IMG/VR virus record: IMGVR_UViG_3300006810_000280 | Location: 1 to 28,749 of that record | DNA: 28,749 nt | Strand: one strand, 5' to 3' | DNA from: a virus | In this document: positions 15,480 to 24,199 of the stretch, piece by piece | Numbering within the stretch: position 1 is the first letter of the stretch | Layout of the letters: each line of letters begins with the position of its first letter | Translations under genes and position numbers: made by a program | Notes under the pieces: generated by a model | Database searches by the model: none | What the model saw: only the letters and a program-made list of their open reading frames with translations | Told to the model about the DNA's origin: nothing

Positions 15480-15808
15480 CGGTCATCCCTGATTCTAAGC
15501 TCGATGTATGCCTTGTTCGGCGCGGCCATCGTTTTACCGCTCGAAAATGTCACTCGAAAAAATCCCTCATAGAGTCCCGGTGTCGTCGTGTCCGATGCGC
15601 CCCACGATGCGCGCACCGATCCGTTGGCCGCGTCCGTCAACGAGCACGTAACAACCGTCGCGTCTGCGTCTGCGTCGCTCTTGAGCCAGTAGCGGAATTG
15701 CACTGTTGCGCCGGTCAAGTCGATCGCAGAGCCGGCCGCGTCCTTGATGACAGCGTCAAGCACGGGCTCGCGGTCGCCCTCGCCGAGATAGATTGTTGTC
15801 GTTGCCAT
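15476..15808 (-). CDS. BppU-N-like immunoglobulin-fold virion protein
   Basis: The 110-residue product matches the layout of the N-terminal domain of phage baseplate upper proteins. It starts with a polar strand and GDREPVLDAVIKD (11-23), then AIDLTGATVQFRYW (28-41), a Gly/Ala turn, a G-L-Y-E-G-F-F strand (77-83) and a final PNKAYIELRI strand. This is a small beta-sandwich, here without the usual C-terminal extension. In other phages it anchors adhesins in the baseplate. Here it lies between the 14-residue-repeat gene and the tail completion gene, suggesting a structural rather than enzymatic role. Confidence 0.6.
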   Translation of the reverse strand: MATTTIYLGEGDREPVLDAVIKDAAGSAIDLTGATVQFRYWLKSDADADATVVTCSLTDAANGSVRASWGASDTTTPGLYEGFFRVTFSSGKTMAAPNKAYIELRIRDDR

Positions 15809-15821
15809 AGCGTTTTTCGAT

Positions 15822-16421
15822 TTAGACGATCGTCACCAACGTTTCCGTGCTGGTCGCGGTCGCGATCGTCGGCGCGCCTGCAGTCGATGTGGTCGGAGTG
15901 ATCGTGATCGTGAACGTTGAATCTGGAGGCGGCTCCTCAACGTTCCAAGATACCGCCAGCGTATCAATCCCGCGATCTCGCACGCTCCACGACGCGTCAA
16001 GTGTCTCGGTATCCCTTGTTCTGACGCTCCACGATGACGCTACAGTGTCGGTGTCGCGACTGCGCACGTCCCACGTCAACGATTGCGTGTCAGTGCCGCG
16101 CTCTATGATGCTCCATGATGCGTCAAGAGTCTCTGTGTCGCGCGCTCGCACGCTCCACGATGCGGCTACAGTGCCGGCATCACGCGCGCGGACAGACCAG
16201 CTTGCGGCGGCGGTGTCTATTCCGCGGCTGCGCACGTTCCATGTAGCGGCTTGCGTGTCAGTCGCTCGGGCTCGCACGCTCCACGATGCCGCGGCCGTGT
16301 CGATGGCGCGGGCGCGCACGGACCACGACGAGTCAACGGTCTTGCTGCTGCGTGACGTGCCGGCTGTTTCGGCGTAGCCGTTGACGACGTAGGTCTTGCC
16401 TATGTAGTTCGCGGCGATCAT
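15822..16421 (-). CDS. 14-residue tandem-repeat virion protein
   Basis: The 199-residue product has a short N terminus (1-31), then nine full copies of a 14-residue repeat (32-157) and a partial tenth, followed by a Pro/Thr-rich tail. Repeat consensus is (S/T)W(S/N/D)VRxRxxDTxxA, so each unit carries one Trp, two Arg and an acidic-Thr pair. Such regular short repeats are expected to form a beta-solenoid or a set of beta-hairpins, and similar Trp repeats occur in some phage tail-associated proteins. It overlaps the upstream small fibre partner by ATGA. The function is unknown; I infer a fibre, spike or decoration role. Repeat number may vary among relatives. Confidence 0.6.
   Translation of the reverse strand: MIAANYIGKTYVVNGYAETAGTSRSSKTVDSSWSVRARAIDTAAASWSVRARATDTQAATWNVRSRGIDTAAASWSVRARDAGTVAASWSVRARDTETLDASWSIIERGTDTQSLTWDVRSRDTDTVASSWSVRTRDTETLDASWSVRDRGIDTLAVSWNVEEPPPDSTFTITITPTTSTAGAPTIATATSTETLVTIV
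15951..16328 (-). repeat. nine 42-bp in-frame tandem repeats
   Basis: The repeats encode the 14-residue unit of the previous gene. They are imperfect at DNA level but all in the same frame, and (S/T)W opens every unit. Units 5 and 8 share DTETLDA endings, and units 2 and 6 share TDTQ, suggesting block duplication as well as single-unit growth. Confidence 0.85.
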
Positions 16422-16783
16422 GCAGGCCAGTTGGCGTCGTTGGCGGTCAAATTAACATCAGCCTCCAGTCTGTCAGACTCAGCGCGAACAGATTTCACCC
16501 AATCCCAAATAGCCTGTAAAGCTGCGCTCTCAGCCTCCTCATCAACTGTCGGCGTTGCCTTGGTGTTAAGCTCAACCATGCGCGCGATCATGTTCCGCTG
16601 CTTCCACTCCGGGTAGCGGTCGGTGATAACTTTACATGCAGCAGCTTTGATGTCTGGAATGCGCTGATCGGCAGCTTCCTCGGCTTCACGTTGCGCCTGC
16701 GCTGCCTGCTCCGCCTCATGGGCCGCCTGCTCGTCGGCCGTCATGTCTCGAGTGATTCCGTGCTTGTGGATTTTTAACGCCAT
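16418..16783 (-). CDS. small fibre-associated protein, possible tail fibre assembly factor
   Basis: I chose the ATG at 16783 rather than an earlier one at 16864, because it lies 1 bp after the upstream stop and gives a natural N terminus (MALKIHKHGITRDM). The 121-residue product has an Ala/Glu-rich helix (about 16-40), then CKVITDRYPEWKQRNMIAR (49-67) and another helix. The segment RYPEWKQRNM resembles one often seen in small phage proteins encoded after tail fibre genes. These act as fibre assembly chaperones or as fibre tips. It follows the polyglycine fibre gene directly, in line with this role. Confidence 0.5.
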   Translation of the reverse strand: MALKIHKHGITRDMTADEQAAHEAEQAAQAQREAEEAADQRIPDIKAAACKVITDRYPEWKQRNMIARMVELNTKATPTVDEEAESAALQAIWDWVKSVRAESDRLEADVNLTANDANWPA

Positions 16784-16784
16784 T

Positions 16785-17927
<1,143 letters not shown>

Positions 17928-17931
17928 GATG

Positions 17932-18471
17932 TTATGCGGCTGTGTCCCATGCGATTCCGAGTGTGAACCCGTCCGCGTCGATTGCGGCGGTGTCGGCTGC
18001 CGTCCTGCGAATCCAGATCGCGCGACACTCGCCGGCCGCAATGTCGCCAACGCTGATTCCGGTTCCGTCCGTGGTCGGGCTGCTGAAGCTCTCGCCGCTC
18101 GGCGCGGTTGATTCGTCGGCGACCTCGTCGGCCTGCGCACTTGCGCTACCGATCGCGCTGGCAGCGGTGCCGTCGACTGCGAGCGCGATGCTTGCGCCGC
18201 CCGCGGTTTCGCTGTCGATGTAGACGCTGACGGATTCCGCGGTCAGGCTGCCGTGGGCGTTGTGAATGAACACGCAGCGGTATTCTACGTCACTGGCCGC
18301 GTTTTCCGTTCCACTGATCGCGTCGAACAGATCATGAAGACTCGTTCCGACCTCGGTGGTGGAGATGTATTTTCCGAGCGATGCGTTTGGGTCGGCTTGG
18401 GCTGCGCTGTTGCCGGCCGATCCCGTTTTGATGCTCAGCTTAACTTTGATGTCCGATGCTGCAATGGCCAT
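17932..18471 (-). CDS. virion structural protein of unknown function
   Basis: The 179-residue product starts MAIAASDIKVKLSIKTG and is rich in Ala, Ser, Thr and Asp. Alternating strands occur in DVEYRCVFIHNAHGS (61-75) and SVSVYIDS (80-87), and it ends in a strand with GFTLGIAWD. This start and the centre resemble phage virion proteins near the head-tail joint that I recall from other phages, but no function is known to me. AGGA lies about 8 bases before the start. It is cotranscribed with the connector candidate upstream. A neck or decoration role is inferred from position. Confidence 0.5.
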   Translation of the reverse strand: MAIAASDIKVKLSIKTGSAGNSAAQADPNASLGKYISTTEVGTSLHDLFDAISGTENAASDVEYRCVFIHNAHGSLTAESVSVYIDSETAGGASIALAVDGTAASAIGSASAQADEVADESTAPSGESFSSPTTDGTGISVGDIAAGECRAIWIRRTAADTAAIDADGFTLGIAWDTAA

Positions 18472-18480
18472 GTGTGAATC

Positions 18481-18801
18481 CTATCGTTTGAGGCGCAACG
18501 TCCATGTCTCGGCGTTGCGGTCGTGGTGTTTTTCGATCTCGTGAATGATCCAAGTTTCCGACTCAATCGTGATCTCTGCGTTCTCGGTCGGAGTCGCTTC
18601 ACCCTCGGCGGCGAATTGGGAAACTTGGACGATGATCCGCTTGAGTTGTGAGTCGACATAACCGCCGCTCTCCATCTCCAGCATTCCCGGTTGCGGATCT
18701 TCCGCCGCTGTGTAGTCCAGTCCGGAGTAGGTAATCGTCAGCGGCATGTCGGCAATGACGTGTCCCAAGTCGGTGTTGAGTTGTGTTAAGTCAATTGCCA
18801 T
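18481..18801 (-). CDS. putative head-tail connector protein
   Basis: I chose the ATG at 18801 (106 aa); an in-frame TTG five codons earlier lies in the terminator region and is less likely. The product begins MAIDLTQLNTDLGHVI and ends in strands ENAEITIESETWIIHEI and TWTLRLKR. Size, beta-rich C terminus and position after the capsid gene fit head completion or stopper proteins such as gpFII-like connectors (inference). There is no visible Shine-Dalgarno; the 14 bases before the start directly follow the T-tract of the terminator at 18815-18851, so translation and transcription are both likely to be limited. Confidence 0.45.
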   Translation of the reverse strand: MAIDLTQLNTDLGHVIADMPLTITYSGLDYTAAEDPQPGMLEMESGGYVDSQLKRIIVQVSQFAAEGEATPTENAEITIESETWIIHEIEKHHDRNAETWTLRLKR

Positions 18802-18814
18802 TTTCAAAAAGCGC

Positions 18815-18851
18815 AAAAAAGCCGCCGCCGGAGGGTGGCCCGGACGGCGGC
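18815..18851 (-). terminator. intrinsic terminator after the major capsid gene
   Basis: On the minus strand the RNA reads GCCGCCGUCC, a loop, then GGCGGCGGC followed by six U. Arms pair over about nine positions, seven of them GC, then one G-U and one further GC pair. The T-tract ends at 18815, only 14 bases before the next start. The capsid stop lies about 26 bp upstream of the stem. It is a standard rho-independent terminator in form. Downstream genes need read-through, antitermination or a promoter within the capsid gene. Confidence 0.8.
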
Positions 18852-18877
18852 TAGTGGGGGATGTGTGGGCGAGAGTC

Positions 18878-19852
18878 CTAAACGAGAGTGATCTTGCAAG
18901 CCTTGTCCCAGCGACCGATGCCGAGATTGTAGGCGCGGTTCGCGAGGATCAACGCCTGGTTGTTGAGCTTGTAGTATTCTGACTCCGGGCCGAGCACGTC
19001 GATCATCGGTTGCTCAAGCTCCACGAGCAGGAACGGCGCGACCGGGCCGTTGGCCTCAAAGAGGCAAATGGCGTCGGTGTCGGTGAACCGCGGCGAATAG
19101 ACAGGCGTGATGTTCAACCCTTCGCTGGCGAGAGGGTTGGGTCCGGCTCCGTCCTGCTGGTTGATCGCGTTCGCACCAAAGGCGATGCGGCCCGCCGTCT
19201 CGTAGCGGCTCGGCAGAATCGCGACCATTTCGGAAAGGTCTTCGTTGATGACCTCGCCTTGATCGTCAACAAACGTCCGCATTTGCTCGACGCCCTGCAT
19301 TACAGCGAAGATCAGTTCCGCGGGGCTCGGCTCGGCAACGGTGCCGTGCGTGGTGACGGGAAACGTGGAGATGTCCGCGTCAATGTTGTTGTCCATCGAC
19401 TGATCGCCGGCCGCGTGCGAGTCCGAAAACAACGCCTCGCCATCGTAGCCGGTAGCGGTCACGGTTCCGTTGAGCACGTCGAACAAGTGCTTTCGCGGGT
19501 GATTGGCGACGCGCAGCGCGACTTGGTCGGCGAGGTTGCCGAGTTGAGCCTGTCCGGTTTTGTCGAGACGCAGGAGCCGGCGCGGCACGGGGATGGTCAA
19601 CTCGTAGTCCTTGGACGTAACGTTGACGCTGTGCTCGCGAAAGCCCTTTTCGTTGCGCTCGCCGACCCATTCCGACATTGCCGGCACGGTGCCGAGCGAC
19701 GCAATGGTTTCGGTGACGTTGTCCGCGTCGATCTGCGTAGTGATCGCGTCAATAAGCGCGGTCTGGGGCCGCTCCTCGATCGCTTGCAGAACGCGACCTT
19801 GGACGCCTTTGGCGGTTACCAGCGGATGCGTGTTGTTTGGAAAGTTTGCCAT
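18878..19852 (-). CDS. major capsid protein, Mu gpT-like
   Basis: The 324-residue product shows features of Mu gpT-like major head subunits. These include an N-terminal helical arm (about 13-40), SEWVGERNEKGF (about 60-71), ELTIPVPRRLLRLDKTG (83-99), a Phe-Ser-Asp-Ser-His segment, and later AILPSRYETAGR and DAICLFEANGP. The HK97 fold is expected. It is unusual to find this type next to a lambda-type terminase, portal and protease. A terminator follows the gene, as would suit a highly expressed protein. No Shine-Dalgarno is visible before the start. Confidence 0.8.
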   Translation of the reverse strand: MANFPNNTHPLVTAKGVQGRVLQAIEERPQTALIDAITTQIDADNVTETIASLGTVPAMSEWVGERNEKGFREHSVNVTSKDYELTIPVPRRLLRLDKTGQAQLGNLADQVALRVANHPRKHLFDVLNGTVTATGYDGEALFSDSHAAGDQSMDNNIDADISTFPVTTHGTVAEPSPAELIFAVMQGVEQMRTFVDDQGEVINEDLSEMVAILPSRYETAGRIAFGANAINQQDGAGPNPLASEGLNITPVYSPRFTDTDAICLFEANGPVAPFLLVELEQPMIDVLGPESEYYKLNNQALILANRAYNLGIGRWDKACKITLV

Positions 19853-19891
19853 GATGTGCTGTGTGTTGAGTGCTTGTCGCTTGTGATCGGA

Positions 19892-20326
19892 TTACGAGCT
19901 GACCGCGCCCGCGCTTGCCGCCGTAGCATCGAACCGGACCATGCAAGTGGTTCCGCTGACGTGGCGATGAATCACGCCGATCGCGGTATCACTGCCGCTG
20001 TCGGTGATGGAAAACGTGTTGCTGTCGGTCGCGTAGACGGTCGCGTTGGTCTTGTTGAGCGCGCCGCCAGTGACAGTCAGTTCCACGATGCCGCGGTAGC
20101 GCACGGCGCAGTTGATTGCGCCGGCCGCGCCGCTGGAGTTGTCGGCTTTCTCAAGCGCGAACCCGCGGAACGGGTCGCCGTCTTGGAGTTGCCGGACGTA
20201 TCCGGAGGCGTCATCGCCGAGGCATGCGCCCTTGTAGATCGTGGCGGACGCGTCGACGGGCTTGCTCGTGTCGCGATGCTCGCCGACTGCGTAGGTTCGT
20301 TCGGTGTTTGCGGAAAGTTGGGCCAT
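19892..20326 (-). CDS. putative capsid decoration (cement) protein
   Basis: The 144-residue product has an N-terminal arm and a beta core with ASATIYKGACLGDDASGYVRQL (26-47, given as positions), DPFRGFAL (51-58) and YRGIVELTVTG (76-86). This order (YKG start, GYV, F-x-G-F-A and the RG-x-x strand) resembles DUF2190-like head decoration proteins, which trim the capsid surface next to the major capsid gene in many phages. It lies directly before the capsid gene in transcription order, as in such phages. Not confirmed by search. Confidence 0.55.
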   Translation of the reverse strand: MAQLSANTERTYAVGEHRDTSKPVDASATIYKGACLGDDASGYVRQLQDGDPFRGFALEKADNSSGAAGAINCAVRYRGIVELTVTGGALNKTNATVYATDSNTFSITDSGSDTAIGVIHRHVSGTTCMVRFDATAASAGAVSS

Positions 20327-20364
20327 TTTTCAGGGTGTGTTGAGGTGGCGTTTCGGGGAGTGAA

Positions 20365-20922
20365 TCAGTCAGCCTTGAACGGATCGACGCGACCGGCGTC
20401 GGCCTGCCGCATGTAGGCAGCGAATGCGCCGGCGGTCGGGAACTCGGCCTGCGCGGCGTCGGAAAGCGGATACGCGGCGACGTAGTCTTTCGCCTCCAAC
20501 GCTTCGGCAAGCTTGTTCTCGCTGTTCGATCCAGGCTGTTCGGTGGCGTCGGTGGTCTTGGCGTCAGGTCCAGCGGCGTCCGTGCTCGGATTGGCTCCGG
20601 CAGCGGTCAGTGCCTTGCCGGCGACGGTCGACGCAGCGGCTTCCGCAACGGCGGCGACACTGTCCGAGTCGGCGACCAGTGCGGCGAGCTTGTCGGCCTT
20701 TTCCTTGGCGTCGGCGTCGAACTTCTCAGCGGCCGCGGCGTAGTTCTTCGTGGCGGCTTCGAATTTCTCGACAGCGGCGTTGAACGTTTCGACGGACGCC
20801 TCACACGCTTTGCGCGCTTCGTCGGCGGCGTCAACGGTGGCGCGGAACGCGTCGGCGGCAAGCTTCGGGTCTTTGGGGTTCCCGAGAGCGGCGAGGGTTT
20901 CAGCGGAGAGTTTGATTGTCAT
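20365..20922 (-). CDS. putative scaffolding protein (coiled-coil)
   Basis: The 185-residue product is dominated by Ala/Lys/Glu/Asp-rich helices (about 20-100 with EARKACEASVETF, EKFEAATKNY and EKADKLAAL). A Ser/Pro/Thr-rich linker follows (about 110-135), then a C-terminal segment with AYPLSDAAQAEFPT. Long helical proteins between the protease and capsid genes commonly act as scaffolds that the protease later removes. This is inferred from composition and position. The product is rather short for a scaffold but comparable with lambda Nu3. Confidence 0.45.
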   Translation of the reverse strand: MTIKLSAETLAALGNPKDPKLAADAFRATVDAADEARKACEASVETFNAAVEKFEAATKNYAAAAEKFDADAKEKADKLAALVADSDSVAAVAEAAASTVAGKALTAAGANPSTDAAGPDAKTTDATEQPGSNSENKLAEALEAKDYVAAYPLSDAAQAEFPTAGAFAAYMRQADAGRVDPFKAD

Positions 20923-20952
20923 TTTGCGGGAGTGGGTTTGCGTTGCGGAAAA

Positions 20953-21162
20953 TTAGCGGATGCCGACCTCGACGGGAGCGGTTGAACCCTTGCCGATCAT
21001 GCCTGCTCCGATCTCAACGGGGCCGCGATTCGCGGAGCGTTGAACGCCGACAGCGGCGCGGGTTGGAGCGGTGACAGACTCGCCGGTTTTTGCCGGCTGG
21101 CTGGGTTGAGATTTTGCTTTGTTGGCCATTCCGTTTTGGCTTTGTAATGCTGCTTGTTTCAT
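20953..21162 (-). CDS. 69-aa hypothetical basic protein in the head block
   Basis: The product is polar, with Lys/Gln/Ser/Ala in the first half (MKQAALQSQNGMANKAKSQ) and a Gly/Val/Ile-rich tail. A clear AGGAAA ribosome-binding site stands before the start at 21162. I recognise no family. Its position between the protease and scaffold candidates suggests a head-assembly helper or substrate, but this is only a guess. The N-terminal Gln/Lys region and Pro-Ser linker look disordered. An in-frame ATG at residue 12 is an alternative start but has no comparable ribosome-binding site. Confidence 0.6.
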   Translation of the reverse strand: MKQAALQSQNGMANKAKSQPSQPAKTGESVTAPTRAAVGVQRSANRGPVEIGAGMIGKGSTAPVEVGIR

Positions 21163-21181
21163 GCTGTTTCCTGATCGTCAA

Positions 21182-21240
21182 GCCCTTTTGAAAACTTTTT
21201 TCACGGGCGTTTTTCGGTGAATACCGCTACAAAACGGTAT
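21182..21240. repeat. two adjacent inverted repeats in the protease-small gene gap
   Basis: One repeat (21182-21208) has GCCC arms and an inner TGAAAA/TTTTCA. The other (21221-21240) has ATACCG/CGGTAT arms around an 8-nt loop that spans the protease stop codon at 21227-21229. The region is AT-rich compared with its surroundings and could be a processing, operator or promoter site. Neither stem has a downstream T-tract on the minus strand, so termination is unlikely. Confidence 0.35.
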
Positions 21241-22189
21241 AGTCACTTTCGCTCTGGTAGAGCATTTCAAGCGCACCGTCGTCGTCGAATTCATCGTCGC
21301 CATACGTATCTATGACGCCTTGCAATCCGCCGATCTGGTCGGCGATACCGGCTTCAACCGCGCCTTGCCCGATCCACATTTGCCCCGTCGCTACCGCGTC
21401 CACGTCCAGCCGCGGCCGGCCGCGCTCGATCGCGTTGCGAAACTGCTCGAAAAACGTCCGGACGCTGGCGGCGATGTCCTCCAACTGCGCAAGCGACATG
21501 GAGCCTTGCGCAATGGTTTTGAGTTCCGCGGATTTGACCGTGTGCAACTCCAGCGGTTGATAGGTCATCCGGCAGAGCGTGCCGATGCTGCCGATCATGC
21601 CGCTCGGGTCAATGTGGATACTGTTGCACTGCGATGCGATGTAGTAGGCCGCGGACGCGCAGAACGGATTCACAACGGCGATAATAGGCGGTGTTGCTGC
21701 CATGCTCGCAAGCTCGTTGATGCGGGCGGCGATCTCCTCCAATCCGAGGCAGTTGCCGCCGGGGCTGTCGATCTCAAGTGCGATTGCGGAAGGGTCGACG
21801 GCGAGCGCGTCGGAAAGCATGCGGTCCAGTTGCTCGTAGCTTGTCAGGTCGGATACGTTGTCCATCCACGAGGCGCGCGGAGTCAGGACGCCAAAAACCG
21901 GAATGACGGCGACTCCTTGAATCATTGCAATTCGGCGCGCGAATTCACTCTGCTCTTTGCCTCCAGGGAACGCGGTCATTCCTTTGACCGTGCGCGATGT
22001 GCCGGCGACATCAAACAAGTCGTCCAGCGACTTGAAATCCGGATGCACTGCGCCAGAGCCCGCCTGTTTCGCGTGCTCGAAAATGCCGCAGATACGGTCC
22101 ATGTATTCATCGGTAATCGCCCACGGCTTGTTGTAGATTTGCGCGCCGATTCGGTGCAGGTCGCGCGGCGTTGGTTGATTCGTGCTCAT
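21227..22189 (-). CDS. S49-family prohead serine protease
   Basis: The 320-residue product has a SppA/ClpP-like core: AIALEIDSPGGN (135-146), CASAAYYIASQ (177-187, Ser179 as nucleophile), MIGSIGT (198-204) and VKSAELK (218-224, Lys224 as candidate general base). The Ser-Lys dyad is typical of S49 peptidases, which in lambda-like phages (gpC) mature the head. It lies next to the portal gene, as in lambda. AGAGGA with about 9-nt spacing precedes the start. The N-terminal 80 residues are variable. There is no separate Nu3-like internal start that I can see. Confidence 0.85.
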   Translation of the reverse strand: MSTNQPTPRDLHRIGAQIYNKPWAITDEYMDRICGIFEHAKQAGSGAVHPDFKSLDDLFDVAGTSRTVKGMTAFPGGKEQSEFARRIAMIQGVAVIPVFGVLTPRASWMDNVSDLTSYEQLDRMLSDALAVDPSAIALEIDSPGGNCLGLEEIAARINELASMAATPPIIAVVNPFCASAAYYIASQCNSIHIDPSGMIGSIGTLCRMTYQPLELHTVKSAELKTIAQGSMSLAQLEDIAASVRTFFEQFRNAIERGRPRLDVDAVATGQMWIGQGAVEAGIADQIGGLQGVIDTYGDDEFDDDGALEMLYQSESDYTVL

Positions 22190-22193
22190 GGGG

Positions 22194-23723
22194 TCAATCC
22201 TCTGTCATCACTGCGACTTGCTCGGGTTGCTCGTTCGGCGTCAGCATCCGGACCTCTCGCGACTCGACGCCGTGCCGCGCTGCTGCCTCGTCGATCAGCT
22301 TCGCCGCGCGGGCCTTTTGCTCGACGACGTCTTCGAAATCGGTATCAAGCCACGATTCGCAAAAATCAAACTCGTCCATGACGCCGTATTTCATCAGGTT
22401 TTCGGCAACCTTCATATCGCGGCCAAAGTCGATCGACTGCTTGCGCGGCTTGCGTGCGCCGATCGCCCACCAGCGCGGGTGATCCGGCAACAGTCCGGCG
22501 TCGATCTTGGCGCGAATGAAGCGCGCGCCGATCGGGCGATACCACGAGCGCACAAGGAGCCTGTGCAGCTTGATGAATTTCCGGTCTGCCTCCTCCATGT
22601 CGGCCCGCACTGCTGGACCCGTGCCGACCATGCGCCACACGACGGAGAACGGGAGCCCGCAACCGCGCGCAATGTGCGCAACGGTCATTTCCATGAGGTT
22701 GAGCCAACCATCAGAAGGGACATCCGCTTTGAGTGCGGTCACGTCCTCGCCTGGGAAAACGTATCGGATCAACTGGTCGCCGATTTCCTCGACGTTGGCT
22801 TCCTCGTTGCCGAGGTGATCCGTTCGCGTGTCCATACCAGGGTGAGATCCCGCCGACGAAACTTGCATTCCTCCGCTCGCGGTCTTGTTGATAATCGCAT
22901 GGCGGGAATGAACCTTTGCCGTCAAAACCTGCGCGGCCGTCGTCTCTTGCCAATCGCGGATTGCGTCGAGCACGGCGTGAAGCTTGGTCAATCCTCGATA
23001 CGCATCGACGCGCCGGCCAGTGTCCTTGATGTGAGCGATCTCAGAGCGGGGGATGATGCGCGCATTTTCGAACTGCCCCCAGCGGGCGCGGTCGCGGAGC
23101 TGGTATCCGGTCACGCGTCCTGCGGCGTCCAGCACGCATCCGCCAACCATGTTGCCCATATCAACGCCGTGATCGCCTGTGCGGCTTGAGCCGATGCGGT
23201 CTGCCTCGATCAGGTTGACGCCGTAGCCGATCGGGCGACCTGCCGACGACATTTGCAACCGATGCTGGCCGAAAATGTCGCCTTCCAAGAATAGCCCCTG
23301 AGTGACAACCAGTTGTGTCAGTTGAGCGAATCCATGCTCCCCGCGATAGTCGATGCTGTCTTGCTCCTCAACGAATGCGTCTCTGTAGCGTCGGTCGATG
23401 TCTGGTTCACCGGTGTTCCAACGCAATTCGCAACGCCCAACGACGCCCTCCGCGTATTTGTCCGCAATGGCGCCCACAAGCCCGACGTTGGCTTCAAGGT
23501 CGCGGGCCTCGCTGATAAGGCTTTCCCTGTCTCCAAGATCAAGTGACTTGTCGCGCGACTCAAGCCGGCGCGCTGGACGCTGGCGCAATCGGTTGCGCAC
23601 TGCGCCGTTGTAGGGTCGTCCGGTCGTTGCGGCCATGACTCCGCGGCCTGCGGCTTTGATCGCTCGCCCGAGAATTCCGGCCCGCTCGCGGAGCGTGTAT
23701 CGTGCTGTGACTTCGCGGGGCAT
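22194..23723 (-). CDS. lambda-type portal protein
   Basis: The 509-residue product matches the lambda gpB family. The N terminus is basic; then come RDKSLDLGDRESLISEARDLEANVG (57-81, given as position), a Gly/Glu-rich centre including FLEGDIFGQHR, LIEADRIGSS and AHIKDTGRR, and a C-terminal acidic region with EEANVEEIG. Portal proteins form the twelve-fold DNA entry channel at one head vertex and contact the terminase. It is followed by the S49 protease as in lambda. The start ATG lies 2 bp after the upstream stop, without a ribosome-binding site. Confidence 0.88.
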   Translation of the reverse strand: MPREVTARYTLRERAGILGRAIKAAGRGVMAATTGRPYNGAVRNRLRQRPARRLESRDKSLDLGDRESLISEARDLEANVGLVGAIADKYAEGVVGRCELRWNTGEPDIDRRYRDAFVEEQDSIDYRGEHGFAQLTQLVVTQGLFLEGDIFGQHRLQMSSAGRPIGYGVNLIEADRIGSSRTGDHGVDMGNMVGGCVLDAAGRVTGYQLRDRARWGQFENARIIPRSEIAHIKDTGRRVDAYRGLTKLHAVLDAIRDWQETTAAQVLTAKVHSRHAIINKTASGGMQVSSAGSHPGMDTRTDHLGNEEANVEEIGDQLIRYVFPGEDVTALKADVPSDGWLNLMEMTVAHIARGCGLPFSVVWRMVGTGPAVRADMEEADRKFIKLHRLLVRSWYRPIGARFIRAKIDAGLLPDHPRWWAIGARKPRKQSIDFGRDMKVAENLMKYGVMDEFDFCESWLDTDFEDVVEQKARAAKLIDEAAARHGVESREVRMLTPNEQPEQVAVMTED

Positions 23724-23725
23724 GA

Positions 23726-23974
23726 TTATTCGGGGTCAGCGGAGCAGTTGGCGTAGGTGCGCGTCACTTTGGTGCCCTGGGCAACCTGTAGGGCGTGGCT
23801 GATCTCGGCGAGCGTGGCGCGGATCTGGGCCAAGCTCGCGCGGTTGTGGCTGCGTCCCGCGATGCTGTAGCTTTGGCCCGCGGTCAATGCTGCGTTCAGC
23901 TCCGCGATGGCGTTGGTGCGCATCGTGGTCAGCGTGTCCGCGTCCAATCCTACAAGTTCGCCTGTGATAGCCAT
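23726..23974 (-). CDS. gpW-like head-tail joining protein
   Basis: The 82-residue product has two helices around QSYSIAGRSHNRASLAQIRA (34-53, given as position). The segment resembles small phage proteins in gpW/DUF6148-type families, with an S-Y-x-I-x-G-R-x turn. It lies between the large terminase region and the portal gene, exactly as gpW in lambda (A-W-B). gpW is 68 residues and stabilises DNA in the head by forming the neck. The extra C-terminal ten residues, with one Cys, are unusual. Confidence 0.6.
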   Translation of the reverse strand: MAITGELVGLDADTLTTMRTNAIAELNAALTAGQSYSIAGRSHNRASLAQIRATLAEISHALQVAQGTKVTRTYANCSADPE

Positions 23975-23995
23975 TTGCTCATATGCTTGGCCACA

Positions 23996-24184
23996 TCATT
24001 CCTGTTTTGGCAAGTTATTTGTGGAGAGGAGTTCCGCGCGGGCGTGTTCCATTTCGAAGGCGAGACTGTAGGCCGTGCGGGCTGTTGTCTTCCAATCGAG
24101 GATGTCGTCGGTGTCGTCGCGCATGATCTGCACCATTGCAGCGCGGGCGTTTTGGTCTATTCGGTTTGTTTGTTCTATGCTCAT
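23996..24184 (-). CDS. 62-aa hypothetical protein upstream of the gpW-like gene
   Basis: The product is helical and mostly polar. It starts MSIEQTNRIDQNARAAM and has a W-K-T-T-A-R-T-A-Y-S-L-A-F helix (about 31-43). I recognise no family. The size and position between terminase and gpW-like gene suggest a minor packaging or neck protein. There is no clear Shine-Dalgarno before the start at 24184. A short intergenic region of 21 bp separates it from the gpW-like gene. Confidence 0.6.
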   Translation of the reverse strand: MSIEQTNRIDQNARAAMVQIMRDDTDDILDWKTTARTAYSLAFEMEHARAELLSTNNLPKQE

Positions 24185-24199
24185 GGTTGTCGTTTCTTT

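Noticed and set aside
17928-18140. N-terminal extension of the fibre gene
   Set aside because: The extension is Arg/Pro/Ser-rich, overlaps the previous gene in another frame and has no fibre features. The start at 17927 fits the tight gene spacing.
19010-20416. Long open frame on the plus strand opposite the capsid and decoration genes
   Set aside because: It is antisense to well-supported genes, has no family match to me, and is explained by GC-rich codon usage of the opposite strand. The same holds for plus-strand frames at 4452-5378, 21320-22381 and 22182-23189.
21227-22189. Protease seemed to lack the catalytic Lys
   Set aside because: Aligning VKSAELK with the usual I-x-S-G-x-x-K segment puts Lys224 in the right place, so the dyad looks intact.
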